From: Candidatus Eisenbergiella stercoravium
GTDB taxonomy: Bacteria > Bacillota > Clostridia > Lachnospirales > Lachnospiraceae
Assembly: GCA_019113175.1 (NCBI GenBank)
Contig: DXHY01000059.1
Span: forward strand, 186,001 to 250,000
Length of the DNA stretch: 64,000 bases
Reading direction: 5' to 3'
Under the pieces are notes generated by a model. The model was not told the DNA's origin and did not search any database. It was given only the letters and a program-made list of their open reading frames with translations. Both the position numbers and the translations under genes were made by a program. The stretch's first letter is position 1. The number at the start of each line of letters is the position of its first letter. Positions 26,136 through 36,366 of this stretch are shown here, piece after piece.

Positions 26136-26178
26136 AAAAGCCGTGGAGCCGGTCCATGCTGTGGCTTCACGGCTTTTT
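26136..26178 (+). terminator. Intra-operon terminator after the binding-protein gene
   Basis: AAAAGCCGTGgAGCC (26136-26150) pairs with GGCTtCACGGCTTTTT (26163-26178): a long stem with a T-run. Its place between the binding protein and the two permeases suggests partial readthrough to set the expression ratio. Confidence 0.8.
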
Positions 26179-26248
26179 ACGGATATCGGACTGTCTCATG
26201 CTGTGCAGCATCCATCCACACATCAAAGGAAGAGGAGGTCCTTCACTT

Positions 26249-27211
26249 ATGAAACACGAAATCAAGGATACTTTAATCTCTGCAAAGGATTACCGGATCC
26301 CGCTCATAAAAAGACTCTGGAAAGATGCCCATAAAAACTGGATTCTTTATGTCATGATCCTTCTGCCGGCCATTTATTATCTGATCTTCAGCTATATCCC
26401 CATGTATGGCGTTCTGCTCGCTTTTAAAAACTATCGGATAAAGGAAGGGATCTGGGGAAGTCCCTGGGTCGGGCTGGAACATTTTGAGCGTTTTTTCAGC
26501 GCCTATAATTTCGGAACACTGCTGTGGAATACGCTCTCCATCAGCATATACAGCCTGATCGTGGGTTTTCCCATCCCCATCATTTTCGCGCTGATGCTGA
26601 ATTATCTGAAAAACAAATACCTGAAAAAAACCGTCCAGATGGTGTCCTATGCTCCCTACTTCATTTCCACTGTTGTCATCTGCGGCATGCTCACCATTTT
26701 TCTGGATCCGGATACCGGGATCTTCAACACGCTCCGCAATCTATTTGGATTGGAATCTGTAAATTTCCTTGCAAAGGCGGAATGGTTCAAATCTATCTAT
26801 GTCTGGAGCGGCGTCTGGCAGTCCATGGGATGGAGCTCTATCATTTATATATCCGCGCTGTCCGGCGTCGATTATCAGCTCCACGAAGCTGCCATCGTGG
26901 ACGGAGCGAGCAAGATCCAGCGAATGATCCACGTGGATCTTCCTTCCATCAAACCAACTATCATTATGCTTCTCATCCTGCAGCTCGGCTCCATGATGAA
27001 CGTGGCCTTTGAAAAGGTCTATCTGCTACAGAACCCCCTAAATCAGTCGGCCTCTTCCGTCATCTCGACCTATGTTTATCAGGTCGGCCTCATCAATCAA
27101 GACTACGGATACTCAACGGCTGTCGGCCTTTTTAATTCTGTCATTAATCTGATCCTGCTGGTAGCGGCCAATCAAATCGCCAAAATGGCCACACAGGAAA
27201 GCCTGTTTTAA
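26249..27211 (+). CDS. ABC sugar permease, LplB type
   Basis: A 320-residue inner membrane protein with six predicted helices and the binding-protein-dependent transport signature EAAIVDGASKIQRMIHVDLPSIKPT (EAA loop). The start ILYVMILLPAIYYLIFSYIPMYGVLLAFKNY is typical of the LplB/YtcP group. The ATG at 26249 follows AGGAGG; the frame is open further upstream into the terminator. It pairs with the next gene to form the membrane channel. No dedicated ATPase gene is present, as usual for this class, which shares an MsmK-type ATPase encoded elsewhere. Confidence 0.92.
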   Translation: MKHEIKDTLISAKDYRIPLIKRLWKDAHKNWILYVMILLPAIYYLIFSYIPMYGVLLAFKNYRIKEGIWGSPWVGLEHFERFFSAYNFGTLLWNTLSISIYSLIVGFPIPIIFALMLNYLKNKYLKKTVQMVSYAPYFISTVVICGMLTIFLDPDTGIFNTLRNLFGLESVNFLAKAEWFKSIYVWSGVWQSMGWSSIIYISALSGVDYQLHEAAIVDGASKIQRMIHVDLPSIKPTIIMLLILQLGSMMNVAFEKVYLLQNPLNQSASSVISTYVYQVGLINQDYGYSTAVGLFNSVINLILLVAANQIAKMATQESLF

Positions 27212-27223
27212 GGAGGGAAAATC

Positions 27224-28147
27224 ATGTCAGTCATCCATAGAACCAATTCGCAGAATACCATAAAAAAGTCTTATGGCGACCGGATTTTTGATATCGTAAA
27301 CATCCTTGTCATGATCGTGCTTCTGATCATCTTTGTGTGGCCCCTCTGGTTTGTCCTGATCGCTTCCATCAGTGATCCGAACGAGGTATGGAACGGCAAT
27401 ATCTTACTCATCCCGAAGGGCCTGACGCTGGCTGCGTATAAGGCTGTCGTAGAATACAAAAGCATCTGGATCGGCTATAGGAATACTATCTTTTATACCG
27501 TTGTGGGAACCCTGATCAACCTTCTGATCTCCATCTGTGCTGCTTATCCGCTGTCGCGCAGGGATTTCGTCCCCAGAAATTTCTTCATGTTCGCATTCAT
27601 GTTGACCATGTATTTCAGTGGAGGCATGATTCCCACCTATCTGGTCGTCAGCCGGCTCAACCTGGTCAATACTCCATGGGCCATGATCATACCGGGGGCA
27701 TGCTCCATTTATAACGTGATCGTCATGCGCACCTATTTCATCAACAGCATACCCCCCAGCCTGAAGGACGCGGCTGATCTGGATGGAGCCAACACATTCC
27801 AGTATCTGGTCAGAATCGTCCTTCCCCTGTCCAAACCGATCCTAGCCGTCATCGGCCTGTATTACGCAGTAGGGCACTGGAACGATTATTATTCAGCTCT
27901 GCTCTATATCAATGATACGGATCTGATGCCCCTTCAGTCCTTCCTCCGGGATCTGCTGATGTCCAATAAGCTGACAATGAACAATACCTCCGGGCTGGAC
28001 GCAGCCTCTGCCGAAGCTAAGATGCAGCTTTCCCAGACCTTAAAATACAGCTCCATCATCGTTTCAACTGTTCCGGTCCTGTGCATTTATCCGTTTATCC
28101 AGAAATACTTTGTCAAGGGAGTGATGATCGGATCAGTCAAAGGATAA
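27224..28147 (+). CDS. ABC sugar permease, LplC type
   Basis: A 307-residue membrane protein with the second-permease pattern: IFVWPLWFVLIASISDPNEVW near the N-terminus, the EAA-like loop DAADLDGANTFQYLVRIVLPLSKP, and the conserved C-terminal KYFVKGVMIGSVKG. It follows the LplB gene by 12 bp with an AAGGAGGG ribosome site, so it is co-translated. It completes the importer. The 220-bp gap after it contains a GCCCGG/CCGGGC hairpin but no gene. Confidence 0.93.
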   Translation: MSVIHRTNSQNTIKKSYGDRIFDIVNILVMIVLLIIFVWPLWFVLIASISDPNEVWNGNILLIPKGLTLAAYKAVVEYKSIWIGYRNTIFYTVVGTLINLLISICAAYPLSRRDFVPRNFFMFAFMLTMYFSGGMIPTYLVVSRLNLVNTPWAMIIPGACSIYNVIVMRTYFINSIPPSLKDAADLDGANTFQYLVRIVLPLSKPILAVIGLYYAVGHWNDYYSALLYINDTDLMPLQSFLRDLLMSNKLTMNNTSGLDAASAEAKMQLSQTLKYSSIIVSTVPVLCIYPFIQKYFVKGVMIGSVKG

Positions 28148-28368
28148 CATCTGCTATCCGTGGACACTTCCAAAAAAAGAGAACTGTATATTCAATTCTT
28201 TTCGAAAAAAGCCTTCAAAAAAGAATCCTTTCTATTGTACTACTTCCTGATACGTTGTAAAATTAATGTAAAATCTTTGCCCGGACACTGGTTCCAGTTG
28301 CCGGGCAGATATTTGAAATCTTACAGAAAACGTTTCCTGCAAAGCAGGTCAGGGAGGAAAACTTTATT

Positions 28369-29736
28369 ATGAAAGCAAAGTCCTACGAGATCGACATGTG
28401 CAACGGACGTTTGACCGGAAAGCTGCTCCGGTTTGCCATCCCGCTCATGTTCTCCGGCATCCTGCAGCTTCTGTTCAACGCTGCTGACATCATCGTAGCC
28501 GGCCGTTTTGCCGGCCACCAGGCCCTGGCGGCGGTGGGAAGCACCAGCTCTCTCATCAATCTTCTGGTGAACGTTTTCATCGGCCTTTCCGTCGGCGCCA
28601 ATGTGCTCGTCGCCAATTACATAGGCGCGAAGCAGGAAAAGGCCGTAAGCGAAACGGTACATACCGCTATCCTGCTCAGTCTGCTGTGCGGGATTGTCCT
28701 TATTTTTATCGGCGTCCTTCTGGCGAAACCGCTTCTGACCCTCATGGGAACACCGGACGATGTGCTGGATCAGGCGGCCGTTTACATGCGCATCTATTTC
28801 ATCGGTATGCCCGCCACCATGCTCTATAACTTCGGTGCGGCCATCCTGCGGGCGGTTGGCGACACGAAACGGCCCCTTTATTTCCTGTTTGCATCCGGCG
28901 TGGTCAACGTGATCCTCAACCTGATTTTCGTCATCGTTTTCCATCTGGGCGTGGCAGGCGTCGCCATCGCCACCGTGATCTCCCAGTGCATTTCCGCCCT
29001 TCTGGTCCTGCGCTGCCTGATTCATGAGGAAGGCATGTACCGCCTGCACCTGAACAAACTGAAAATCCATAAAAGCCGCCTGATCCTGATGATCCGGATC
29101 GGCCTTCCCGCCGGTATGCAGGGCGCGATTTTTTCCATCTCAAACGTGCTGATCCAGTCCTCGGTCAACTCCTTCGGGTCTGTGGCCATGGCGGGAAATA
29201 CCGCAGCGAGCAATATTGAGGGCTTCATCTACACCTCCATGAACGCCTTCCATCAGACCTCCATCAGCTTCACCAGCCAGAATTACGGCGCCGGGAAGAA
29301 AAAGCGGATCACCCGCATTCTGATCCAGTGTGAAATTCTTGTTTTTATCGTGGGCTTCACACTCGGAAATCTCGCCTACCTGTTCGGCGATAAGCTGCTT
29401 TTAATCTATTCCACCGACGCGGACGTAATCCAGTATGGTCTGATCCGGATGGGCGTCATCTGTACCACCTACTTCCTCTGCGGCATGATGGATGTTCTGG
29501 TGGGAAGCCTCCGGGGTTTAAACTACGCTGTCCTTCCCATGCTGGTTTCCATCGCCGGGGCCTGCGGTCTGAGGATTCTGTGGATTTTCACCGTATTCCA
29601 GTGGGATCGGACTCTGTTTGTCCTCTATCTGTCCTACCCGGTATCCTGGATCATCACGGCCTGCTGCCACCTGATCTGTTACATCGTCGTCAAACGCCAT
29701 CTGGACAAAAAGGAGAACTATGGCCTGGGAATTTAA
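28369..29736 (+). CDS. MATE-family multidrug/metabolite exporter
   Basis: A 455-residue, 12-helix protein. Family features: LLRFAIPLMFSGILQLLFNAADIIVAGRF at the N-terminus, SVGANVLVANYIGAKQEK, and the inverted second repeat beginning RIGLPAGMQGAIFSISNVLIQ. Length is complete and the helix pattern intact, unlike the damaged MATE gene at 38859. It exports drugs or metabolites by Na+ or H+ antiport; the substrate is unknown. It overlaps the following PAP2 gene by 17 bp. Its leader has a CCTGC-AAA-GCAGG hairpin beside the ribosome site. Confidence 0.92.
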   Translation: MKAKSYEIDMCNGRLTGKLLRFAIPLMFSGILQLLFNAADIIVAGRFAGHQALAAVGSTSSLINLLVNVFIGLSVGANVLVANYIGAKQEKAVSETVHTAILLSLLCGIVLIFIGVLLAKPLLTLMGTPDDVLDQAAVYMRIYFIGMPATMLYNFGAAILRAVGDTKRPLYFLFASGVVNVILNLIFVIVFHLGVAGVAIATVISQCISALLVLRCLIHEEGMYRLHLNKLKIHKSRLILMIRIGLPAGMQGAIFSISNVLIQSSVNSFGSVAMAGNTAASNIEGFIYTSMNAFHQTSISFTSQNYGAGKKKRITRILIQCEILVFIVGFTLGNLAYLFGDKLLLIYSTDADVIQYGLIRMGVICTTYFLCGMMDVLVGSLRGLNYAVLPMLVSIAGACGLRILWIFTVFQWDRTLFVLYLSYPVSWIITACCHLICYIVVKRHLDKKENYGLGI

Positions 29737-30247
29737 TCTTCTGGATCAGATCCAGCAGCATCTTGCAAACGATTTTTTTGACATCCTGATTCCCCGCATC
29801 TCCTCTCTCGGAGACGCGGGGCTGATCTGGATCGCGCTGTCCGTTCTGCTTCTGCTTTTTCCGAAAACGCGGAAGGCAGGGCTGGCTTCCGGTATCGCCC
29901 TGATTTTCATGCTGATCACCGGCAACCTGATTTTAAAACCTCTGGTAGCCAGGCTGCGCCCCTTTACCGTCAACACGGCAGTAGAGCTTCTCATCCCTCC
30001 GCCAACGGATTTTTCCTTTCCGTCTGGCCATACCTACGCTTCCTTTGCTTCTTCCACGGCAATCTACAGAAACAACCGGAAAATCGGCATTCCCGCCCTG
30101 GTCCTGGCTTCTCTGATCGCTTTTTCCCGGCTGTATCTGTACGTCCATTATCCCACGGACGTTCTCTTCGGCATCCTTCTCGGCATTCTTGCGGGGTGGA
30201 TCGGAAACATCCTTTCGGACCGGGTATTCCGATCCTCCCGTTCCTGA
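29720..30247 (+). CDS. PAP2-family membrane phosphatase
   Basis: A 175-residue membrane protein with all three phosphatase motifs of the PAP2 superfamily: KPLVARLRP (KxxxxxxRP form), PSGH in FPSGHTYASF, and SRLYLYVHYPTD carrying the SR, His and Asp of the last motif. Five to six hydrophobic helices place the active site at the outer membrane face. Likely substrates are undecaprenyl pyrophosphate or phosphatidic acid/phosphatidylglycerophosphate. AAGGAG precedes the ATG; it is translationally linked to the MATE gene. Confidence 0.9.
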   Translation: MAWEFNLLDQIQQHLANDFFDILIPRISSLGDAGLIWIALSVLLLLFPKTRKAGLASGIALIFMLITGNLILKPLVARLRPFTVNTAVELLIPPPTDFSFPSGHTYASFASSTAIYRNNRKIGIPALVLASLIAFSRLYLYVHYPTDVLFGILLGILAGWIGNILSDRVFRSSRS

Positions 30248-30248
30248 A

Positions 30249-31082
<834 letters not shown>

Positions 31083-31095
31083 TCCAGTTCCTTTC

Positions 31096-32166
31096 TCATT
31101 CCTCATGTCCGAAATAACGTTGGTTCTGCAGATAATATGGAGACTGCGGACGGTATCTGCCGGCCCGTTCGTTATATTCCTCCGCCCGCCTGCGGTCCCC
31201 GAGCCTGTCAAAACAGACGCAGAGCTGAATGCAGGGCAGGAAACCGCAGCAGTCCTTCTCCACAAAGCCGCCCTCCTCCATCCGTGCGGGCAGAGACAGG
31301 GCGGCCTGATACCAGAAAACGGCCGTTTCATATTTTCCCCTGTCCAGAAAATGCCTGCCCAGATCACAGCAGATTTCGGCACGCGGCGTATCCAGTGTCA
31401 GCGCGCGCAGCAGAGCTTCCAGCGCCTCTTCCTCCCGGTCCTGCCGATAGCGGCAGTAAGCGATCAGCCTTAACGCCTCAACCCGGTTTATGATCCATGC
31501 GTCCGGATTTTTCAGGAAACGGGAAAGAACCTCCTCTGCCTCTTTGTACCTCCCGTGATAGTACAGCTCTCTTCCATAATAATATTGCTGCCTGGCATCC
31601 GGCTTCCAGCCATTTGCAAGCTGCCTTTCATAGATCCGGAGATTTCTGCCGCTATCCCCCGGCCTCTTCTTTTCATGCCGCACGGGCGCTTCCAGCCTGA
31701 GAATATTCCCAAAGGGCACGATCACCTCATGCACGGGGCCGATCCAGACGCTTCGGGAACAGTTTCTGACGATCCGTTCCCGTTCATATGTAAAAACGGG
31801 ATTTCCCGTTTCATCGAAGGCCGTCTGATAGGGAAGCATGATCACATCGGTTTTGGGATCCAGACGCTCTTTTTCCTCCGCAAGAAGGCACAGGGATCTT
31901 TCCGGCAGGATGTCATCCGCATCCAGCCACATCAGATAGTCTCCCGATGCCCGGGAAAAGGAAAAATTCCTTGCGGCCGCAAAGTCGTCCTTCCAGGAGA
32001 AATCATAGATCTGATCCGTAAAGCGTTCCGCGATTTTTTTCGTTCCGTCCTCTGATCCCGTATCCACAATGATGATTTCATCCATCAGCTCCCTTATGCT
32101 GCTCAGACAACGTTCCAGCACGTCTTCTTCATTTTTTACGATCATGCACAGGCTCCAGGACGACAT
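31096..32166 (-). CDS. Family 2 glycosyltransferase with TPR-like C-terminus
   Basis: A 356-residue protein. The GT2 catalytic domain occupies roughly 1-230: [19 protein letters not shown], the nucleotide-sugar motif [12 protein letters not shown], and the metal-binding DADD in [10 protein letters not shown]. The C-terminal 130 residues are helical repeats with [15 protein letters not shown] and [15 protein letters not shown], a TPR-like scaffold. The start at 32166 is chosen for GGAGG upstream; 32193 is an alternative. It ends 13 bp before the collagen-like gene, and this GT2-TPR type is known to modify surface proteins, so it most likely glycosylates the collagen-like Thr residues. That assignment is inference. 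Confidence 0.85.
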   Translation of the reverse strand: MSSWSLCMIVKNEEDVLERCLSSIRELMDEIIIVDTGSEDGTKKIAERFTDQIYDFSWKDDFAAARNFSFSRASGDYLMWLDADDILPERSLCLLAEEKERLDPKTDVIMLPYQTAFDETGNPVFTYERERIVRNCSRSVWIGPVHEVIVPFGNILRLEAPVRHEKKRPGDSGRNLRIYERQLANGWKPDARQQYYYGRELYYHGRYKEAEEVLSRFLKNPDAWIINRVEALRLIAYCRYRQDREEEALEALLRALTLDTPRAEICCDLGRHFLDRGKYETAVFWYQAALSLPARMEEGGFVEKDCCGFLPCIQLCVCFDRLGDRRRAEEYNERAGRYRPQSPYYLQNQRYFGHEE

Positions 32167-32409
32167 CTTTGCCTCCGTTATTTCAAAATCCATGAGGATC
32201 TGACATTCTTCTCTGTATTCTATGCATTTTCGTCAGGAAGGTTCTGCTTTTTCTGCGTTTTTTCTCTGTTCGGAATCCTGTTTTTTTATCCATGCAAAAG
32301 GGATTTTACCTTTTCGTTACAAATGCTTTACCAGAATATGCTTTTTTAGAGCATGGTTCAATGATAAAAAAATAAAGACACTTAAGAAGAAACAAACTGG
32401 AGGTTAAGC

Positions 32410-33573
32410 ATGATGAAAAAGTTTTTTGCAATGGGACTTTCCCTCTGCATGGCGGCGTCCCTGATGGCCTGCTCTGGAAGCAGCGCTTCCACGGAAAGTG
32501 CTTCCGAAGCATCTTCCACGGCGGCACAGGAAAGTACGGCTGCTTCCACCGCTGCTGATACAGAGAGCGAGGCCGCTATAGATGAGACGGGAAGCAGCGA
32601 AGCTGCTGCAGAAAGCACGGATGCGGCAGGACAGCCGGAGCAGACGGAGCCCCTTCTTGTATATCTGAACGATTTTGACGCGGTGATCGGCGATCTGTTC
32701 AAGGAAGCGACCGGATATGATGTAGAAGTTGTTGTCGGAAACGGAGCCGAGACCATGTCAAGGATCGAAGCTGAAAAGAGCAATCCTCAGTGGGATGTGG
32801 TATGGATCGATTCCATGTATGATGTGTATAATCTGTCTCAGGACGGTTCTCTTCTCACCGACTGGGAGCCGGAAAACGCGGCCAACCTGACAGATTTTGC
32901 CAAAAGCCTTGTTCCGGAAAACAAGTGCTTCTATCCCACCGGCGCTCATGCTGCAGGCGTTCTGGTATACCGGACGGATGTATACGATGAAACCACAGCT
33001 CCCAAAACCATCGACGACCTGACGGATCCCAGGTTTGAAGGCCAGGTCGGCATGGCGGATCCCGGCGTTGCCGCTCCCGCTTATCCTCTGGCTGCGGAAA
33101 TCATGTATTCCAAGGGACTGGAAGACGGAGAGGCCTATTTCAGCACGCTTTTTGACCTGGGCTTAAAGGTATATCCCAAGAACCCTCAGGTGGTACAGGC
33201 CCTTGCAAGCGGTGAAATCTCCGTAGCCCTGCTTCAGGAAAGCAACGCCTATGAAATGGTGGAAAGCGGAGAGCCAATCGCCATCGTATGGCCGGAAGAC
33301 GGCGCTCCCGCGTCCCCGCGTGTAGCAGCCATCAGCGCTTCCACCGATCAGGAAGAGATTGCAAAGATGTTTGTGAATTTCCTGCTTGATCCCGACACCC
33401 AGCAGGCGCTGGTAAATACCGGTGACGAAGGCTTCTTCGAGCCCTCCGTAAATGGCGTGGAACCCAAGGCGGACCGGGATTCCAATGCGAAGCTGGCCGT
33501 TGCAGACACCGCATGGGGTGCCGAAAATGAGGCTGACATCAAGGCATGGTTTGCTGATATGTCCGCTCAATAA
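32410..33573 (+). CDS. Lipoprotein binding protein of a ferric iron/phosphonate-type ABC importer
   Basis: A 387-residue lipoprotein (lipobox LMAC, Cys21) with a long Ser/Ala/Thr/Glu-rich linker to about residue 75. The body reads PLLVYLNDFDAVIGDLFKEATGYDVEVVVGN, then VVWIDSMYDVYNLSQDG and RTDVYDETTAPKTIDDLTDPRFEGQVGMADP, which are hallmarks of the FbpA/AfuA and 2-aminoethylphosphonate binding-protein group. I cannot separate iron from phosphonate or other oxyanion ligands. GGAGG precedes the ATG. First gene of a four-gene operon. Confidence 0.87.
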   Translation: MMKKFFAMGLSLCMAASLMACSGSSASTESASEASSTAAQESTAASTAADTESEAAIDETGSSEAAAESTDAAGQPEQTEPLLVYLNDFDAVIGDLFKEATGYDVEVVVGNGAETMSRIEAEKSNPQWDVVWIDSMYDVYNLSQDGSLLTDWEPENAANLTDFAKSLVPENKCFYPTGAHAAGVLVYRTDVYDETTAPKTIDDLTDPRFEGQVGMADPGVAAPAYPLAAEIMYSKGLEDGEAYFSTLFDLGLKVYPKNPQVVQALASGEISVALLQESNAYEMVESGEPIAIVWPEDGAPASPRVAAISASTDQEEIAKMFVNFLLDPDTQQALVNTGDEGFFEPSVNGVEPKADRDSNAKLAVADTAWGAENEADIKAWFADMSAQ

Positions 33574-33587
33574 GGGAGTTCATCTGT

Positions 33588-35279
33588 ATGAAATGGAAAG
33601 AAAATGTGGCAGGATCGCTGATTTTGGCGATCCTGATCCTTTTAGTGCTTCTGCCTCTGATCACCGTGCTTCTTCAGGTGGTGTGTCCGGGGCTGACTTT
33701 ATCTGAATTTGATCCGGGAAATTTGAGCCTCATTCTGGACGTCTTTACCCGGCCCCTCTGGAAAAAGGCCTTCCTGAACTCGGCTTCCCTGAGCCTGTGT
33801 ACTACAGCGGCAGGACTTCTTCTTGCGGGTGTGCTGGCACACATCCGGGTGAAGTACCGTTTTCCCCTGGCAGGGCTTCTGGATCTTGTGAGCTGGATTC
33901 TGATGATCATGCCCTCCTTTATCCTGGCACAGGGCTGGGTGTTCTTCGCCTCCGGAAACGGCATCGCCCGCTCCTGGCTGCATATCCAGGGAATGAATGA
34001 TTTCCTGTTCAGCTTTCCCGGCCTGGTGACGGTCATGGTGCTCTGTAAATATCCCATGGCCTACGTAGCGATCAAAGCCTCCCTGGAATGGTATCCTGCA
34101 CGCCTTGTCCACGTGGCAAGACTCAGCGGCGCTTCTCCGCTCAGGGCCTGGATCAGCATCCAGCTGCCGCTCGGTATGCCCACCTATTTTTCTGCGGCCA
34201 TGCTGATCTTCATGGACACGGTCGGGGATTACGGAATGTCCTCCACCATTACGGCGGTTTACTCCTTCCCCACCCTCCCCTATACGATCTACAGCGCCAT
34301 CTGCTCCTCCCCGGTACGCTTTGACATGGCGGGAGTATTGTCTCTGTATCTGGTGGTCATGATCGTCATCGCCATGACGCTTCAGTTTTATGTGATGGGA
34401 AAGAAAAGGTTTGATTTCCTGGATACCGGAACGGAACAGGTCAGCCCGCAGAAAACAGGTCCGGCAGCCACCGTGCTTCTGACGGTCGCAGCCGCGCTCT
34501 TCTGCCTTGTTGCCCTGGGCATTCCGGTGGGTTCCAACTTCATCATGTCCTTTTCTGACTCGTTCAGCATTGAAAAGTTCCAGTTCACGCTGGCCAACTA
34601 CCAGAACGTACTGCAGCCGGACGGCGCACTTCTGGAAGGGGTAAAGCATTCCCTTGGCCTGGCATCCGCAGCGGCAGTCATCGGCCTGCTGATCGGTTTT
34701 TCTGTGGCCTATATCCTGACCTATTCCCAGTTTAAGCTGAAGCGGCTGATCGATATGCTGACGCTGGTCGCCATGGCCGTGCCCGGCGTGGTCCTGGGCA
34801 TCGGATATATTTTCGTCTGGAACCAGAAATGGCTGCAGCCGCTGGGCCTCAACCTGTACGGCAAGCCGGAAATCCTGATCCTGGCGAGCGTTGCTTCGGC
34901 CGTTCCCCTGATCAACCGGGTGCTGGTGGGCGGGATGTCCAAGGTGCCGCAGGAGCTTCTGACCGCCTCCCAGGTGGAAGGAGCCCGTCTGGGACGGAGG
35001 CTCAGGACGATTCTTCTGCCTCTGCTTCATTCCAGCATGGTTTCCGCCGTTCTGTCCGCTTTTGGCGGAAGTGTATTCAACCTTGCGATCACCACGATCC
35101 TGTATCCGCCCAATTACAGCACCCTGCCGGTATACATCAGCGATTCCTACAACGATCTGAATTTCGGCTATGCCGCAGCGGCTACCATTGTAGGCGGAGC
35201 CTTTATCATCGCGATCATGCTGCTTCTGCAGCTCATTCTGAATTTGGGAAAGAGGAAAAGGTATGCAGACCATACTTGA
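33588..35279 (+). CDS. Two-module ABC permease, FbpB type
   Basis: A 563-residue protein of about 12 helices made of two fused permease modules. Each carries a binding-protein-dependent signature: VARLSGASPLRAWISIQLPL (about residue 175) and ASQVEGARLGRRLRTILLPL (about residue 465). The fused architecture is characteristic of FbpB-type iron and AEP-type phosphonate importers. GGGAG precedes the ATG. The last 17 bp overlap the ATPase gene. Confidence 0.93.
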   Translation: MKWKENVAGSLILAILILLVLLPLITVLLQVVCPGLTLSEFDPGNLSLILDVFTRPLWKKAFLNSASLSLCTTAAGLLLAGVLAHIRVKYRFPLAGLLDLVSWILMIMPSFILAQGWVFFASGNGIARSWLHIQGMNDFLFSFPGLVTVMVLCKYPMAYVAIKASLEWYPARLVHVARLSGASPLRAWISIQLPLGMPTYFSAAMLIFMDTVGDYGMSSTITAVYSFPTLPYTIYSAICSSPVRFDMAGVLSLYLVVMIVIAMTLQFYVMGKKRFDFLDTGTEQVSPQKTGPAATVLLTVAAALFCLVALGIPVGSNFIMSFSDSFSIEKFQFTLANYQNVLQPDGALLEGVKHSLGLASAAAVIGLLIGFSVAYILTYSQFKLKRLIDMLTLVAMAVPGVVLGIGYIFVWNQKWLQPLGLNLYGKPEILILASVASAVPLINRVLVGGMSKVPQELLTASQVEGARLGRRLRTILLPLLHSSMVSAVLSAFGGSVFNLAITTILYPPNYSTLPVYISDSYNDLNFGYAAAATIVGGAFIIAIMLLLQLILNLGKRKRYADHT

Positions 35280-36366
35280 AATCGATAACGTAAAAAAGAA
35301 ATACGGAAAAACCCAGGTGCTTAACGGCATCAGCCTGAAGGTTGAAGAAGGCGAAATTATCAGCGTGCTCGGTCCGTCCGGCTGCGGGAAATCCACTTTA
35401 CTTCGCATCATCGCGGGCATTCTGCCTCTGGACGGCGGATCCGTGCGCATCCGCGGCCGGGAGGTATCCGGCCCCCACCATAATCTGCCCGCTGAAAAAC
35501 GCGGCATCAATATGGTATTCCAGGATTTTGCCCTCTGGCCCCACATGAAGGTGGAGGACAACATCACCTACGGGCTGAAGATCCAGAAGGTGGATCGGGA
35601 AGAAAGCCGCCGCCGGGTGGATGAGATCGCAAACCTTCTTCATCTGGACGGCCTGCTGGGCCGCTACCCTGCGGAGCTGTCCGGCGGCCAGCAGCAGAGG
35701 GTTGCCATTGCCAGGGCGCTGGTGACCAAGCCCTCCATCGTACTTCTGGACGAGCCGCTGTGCAATCTGGACGTCCAGCTGAGAATTGAAATGCGCACGG
35801 AAATGTCCTATCTCTTCCATAAGCTGAAAACAACCGTTTTCCACGTGACCCATGACCCTTCTGAAGCCTTTGCCATGGCGGACCGGATCATCATCATGGA
35901 CGGCGGAAGGATCGATCAGGCCTCTGATCCCAGAACCTGCTATGAACGGCCCGGCACCGCCCTTGTTGCCGGACTTCTTGGGGCAGGCAATGATCTGAAG
36001 CAGACTATTCTTCTGGAACAAAAGGAGCAGGACGGCTGCCTCATTCAGCTGGGGGAGCAGAGGCTGGAAGGCCTGTTCTTCCCTTCCGCCGGTCATCCGG
36101 AAGCGCAGTCTGTCACTGCCGGCTCCCGTGCGGTGGAGGTCCGCTTCCGCCCGGAGGACGGGCACTGGAGAAGCGAAAAGGGACAGGGAAACTGCTTCCC
36201 CGCCCAGACCATCCTCTCCACCTTTGAAGGCAGCTGCTACCGGGTGAAAATGCGTACTGAAAGCGGCGAGGAATTCTGCATCCTACATCCGGATCCAATT
36301 CCGGAACAGACCCGCGGCTATGTACATGTGGAAAAGGAGAAGCTGTATGTCTATGAATCAGCTTGA
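35263..36366 (+). CDS. ABC transporter ATPase, FbpC/PotA type
   Basis: A 367-residue ATPase. Walker A GPSGCGKST, Q-loop MVFQDFALWPHM, signature LSGGQQQR, Walker B VLLDEPL and H-loop HVTHD are all intact. The C-terminal 120 residues form a TOBE-like regulatory part with VRFRPEDGHW. It energises the two-module permease encoded upstream. Its 3' end overlaps the MBL-fold gene by 20 bp, so all four genes are translationally coupled. Confidence 0.94.
   Translation: MQTILEIDNVKKKYGKTQVLNGISLKVEEGEIISVLGPSGCGKSTLLRIIAGILPLDGGSVRIRGREVSGPHHNLPAEKRGINMVFQDFALWPHMKVEDNITYGLKIQKVDREESRRRVDEIANLLHLDGLLGRYPAELSGGQQQRVAIARALVTKPSIVLLDEPLCNLDVQLRIEMRTEMSYLFHKLKTTVFHVTHDPSEAFAMADRIIIMDGGRIDQASDPRTCYERPGTALVAGLLGAGNDLKQTILLEQKEQDGCLIQLGEQRLEGLFFPSAGHPEAQSVTAGSRAVEVRFRPEDGHWRSEKGQGNCFPAQTILSTFEGSCYRVKMRTESGEEFCILHPDPIPEQTRGYVHVEKEKLYVYESA

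Noticed and set aside
33699-35567. 622-codon minus-strand open frame opposite the FbpB-type permease
   Set aside because: Fully antisense to conserved permease and ATPase genes, with low-complexity His/Arg-rich translation.
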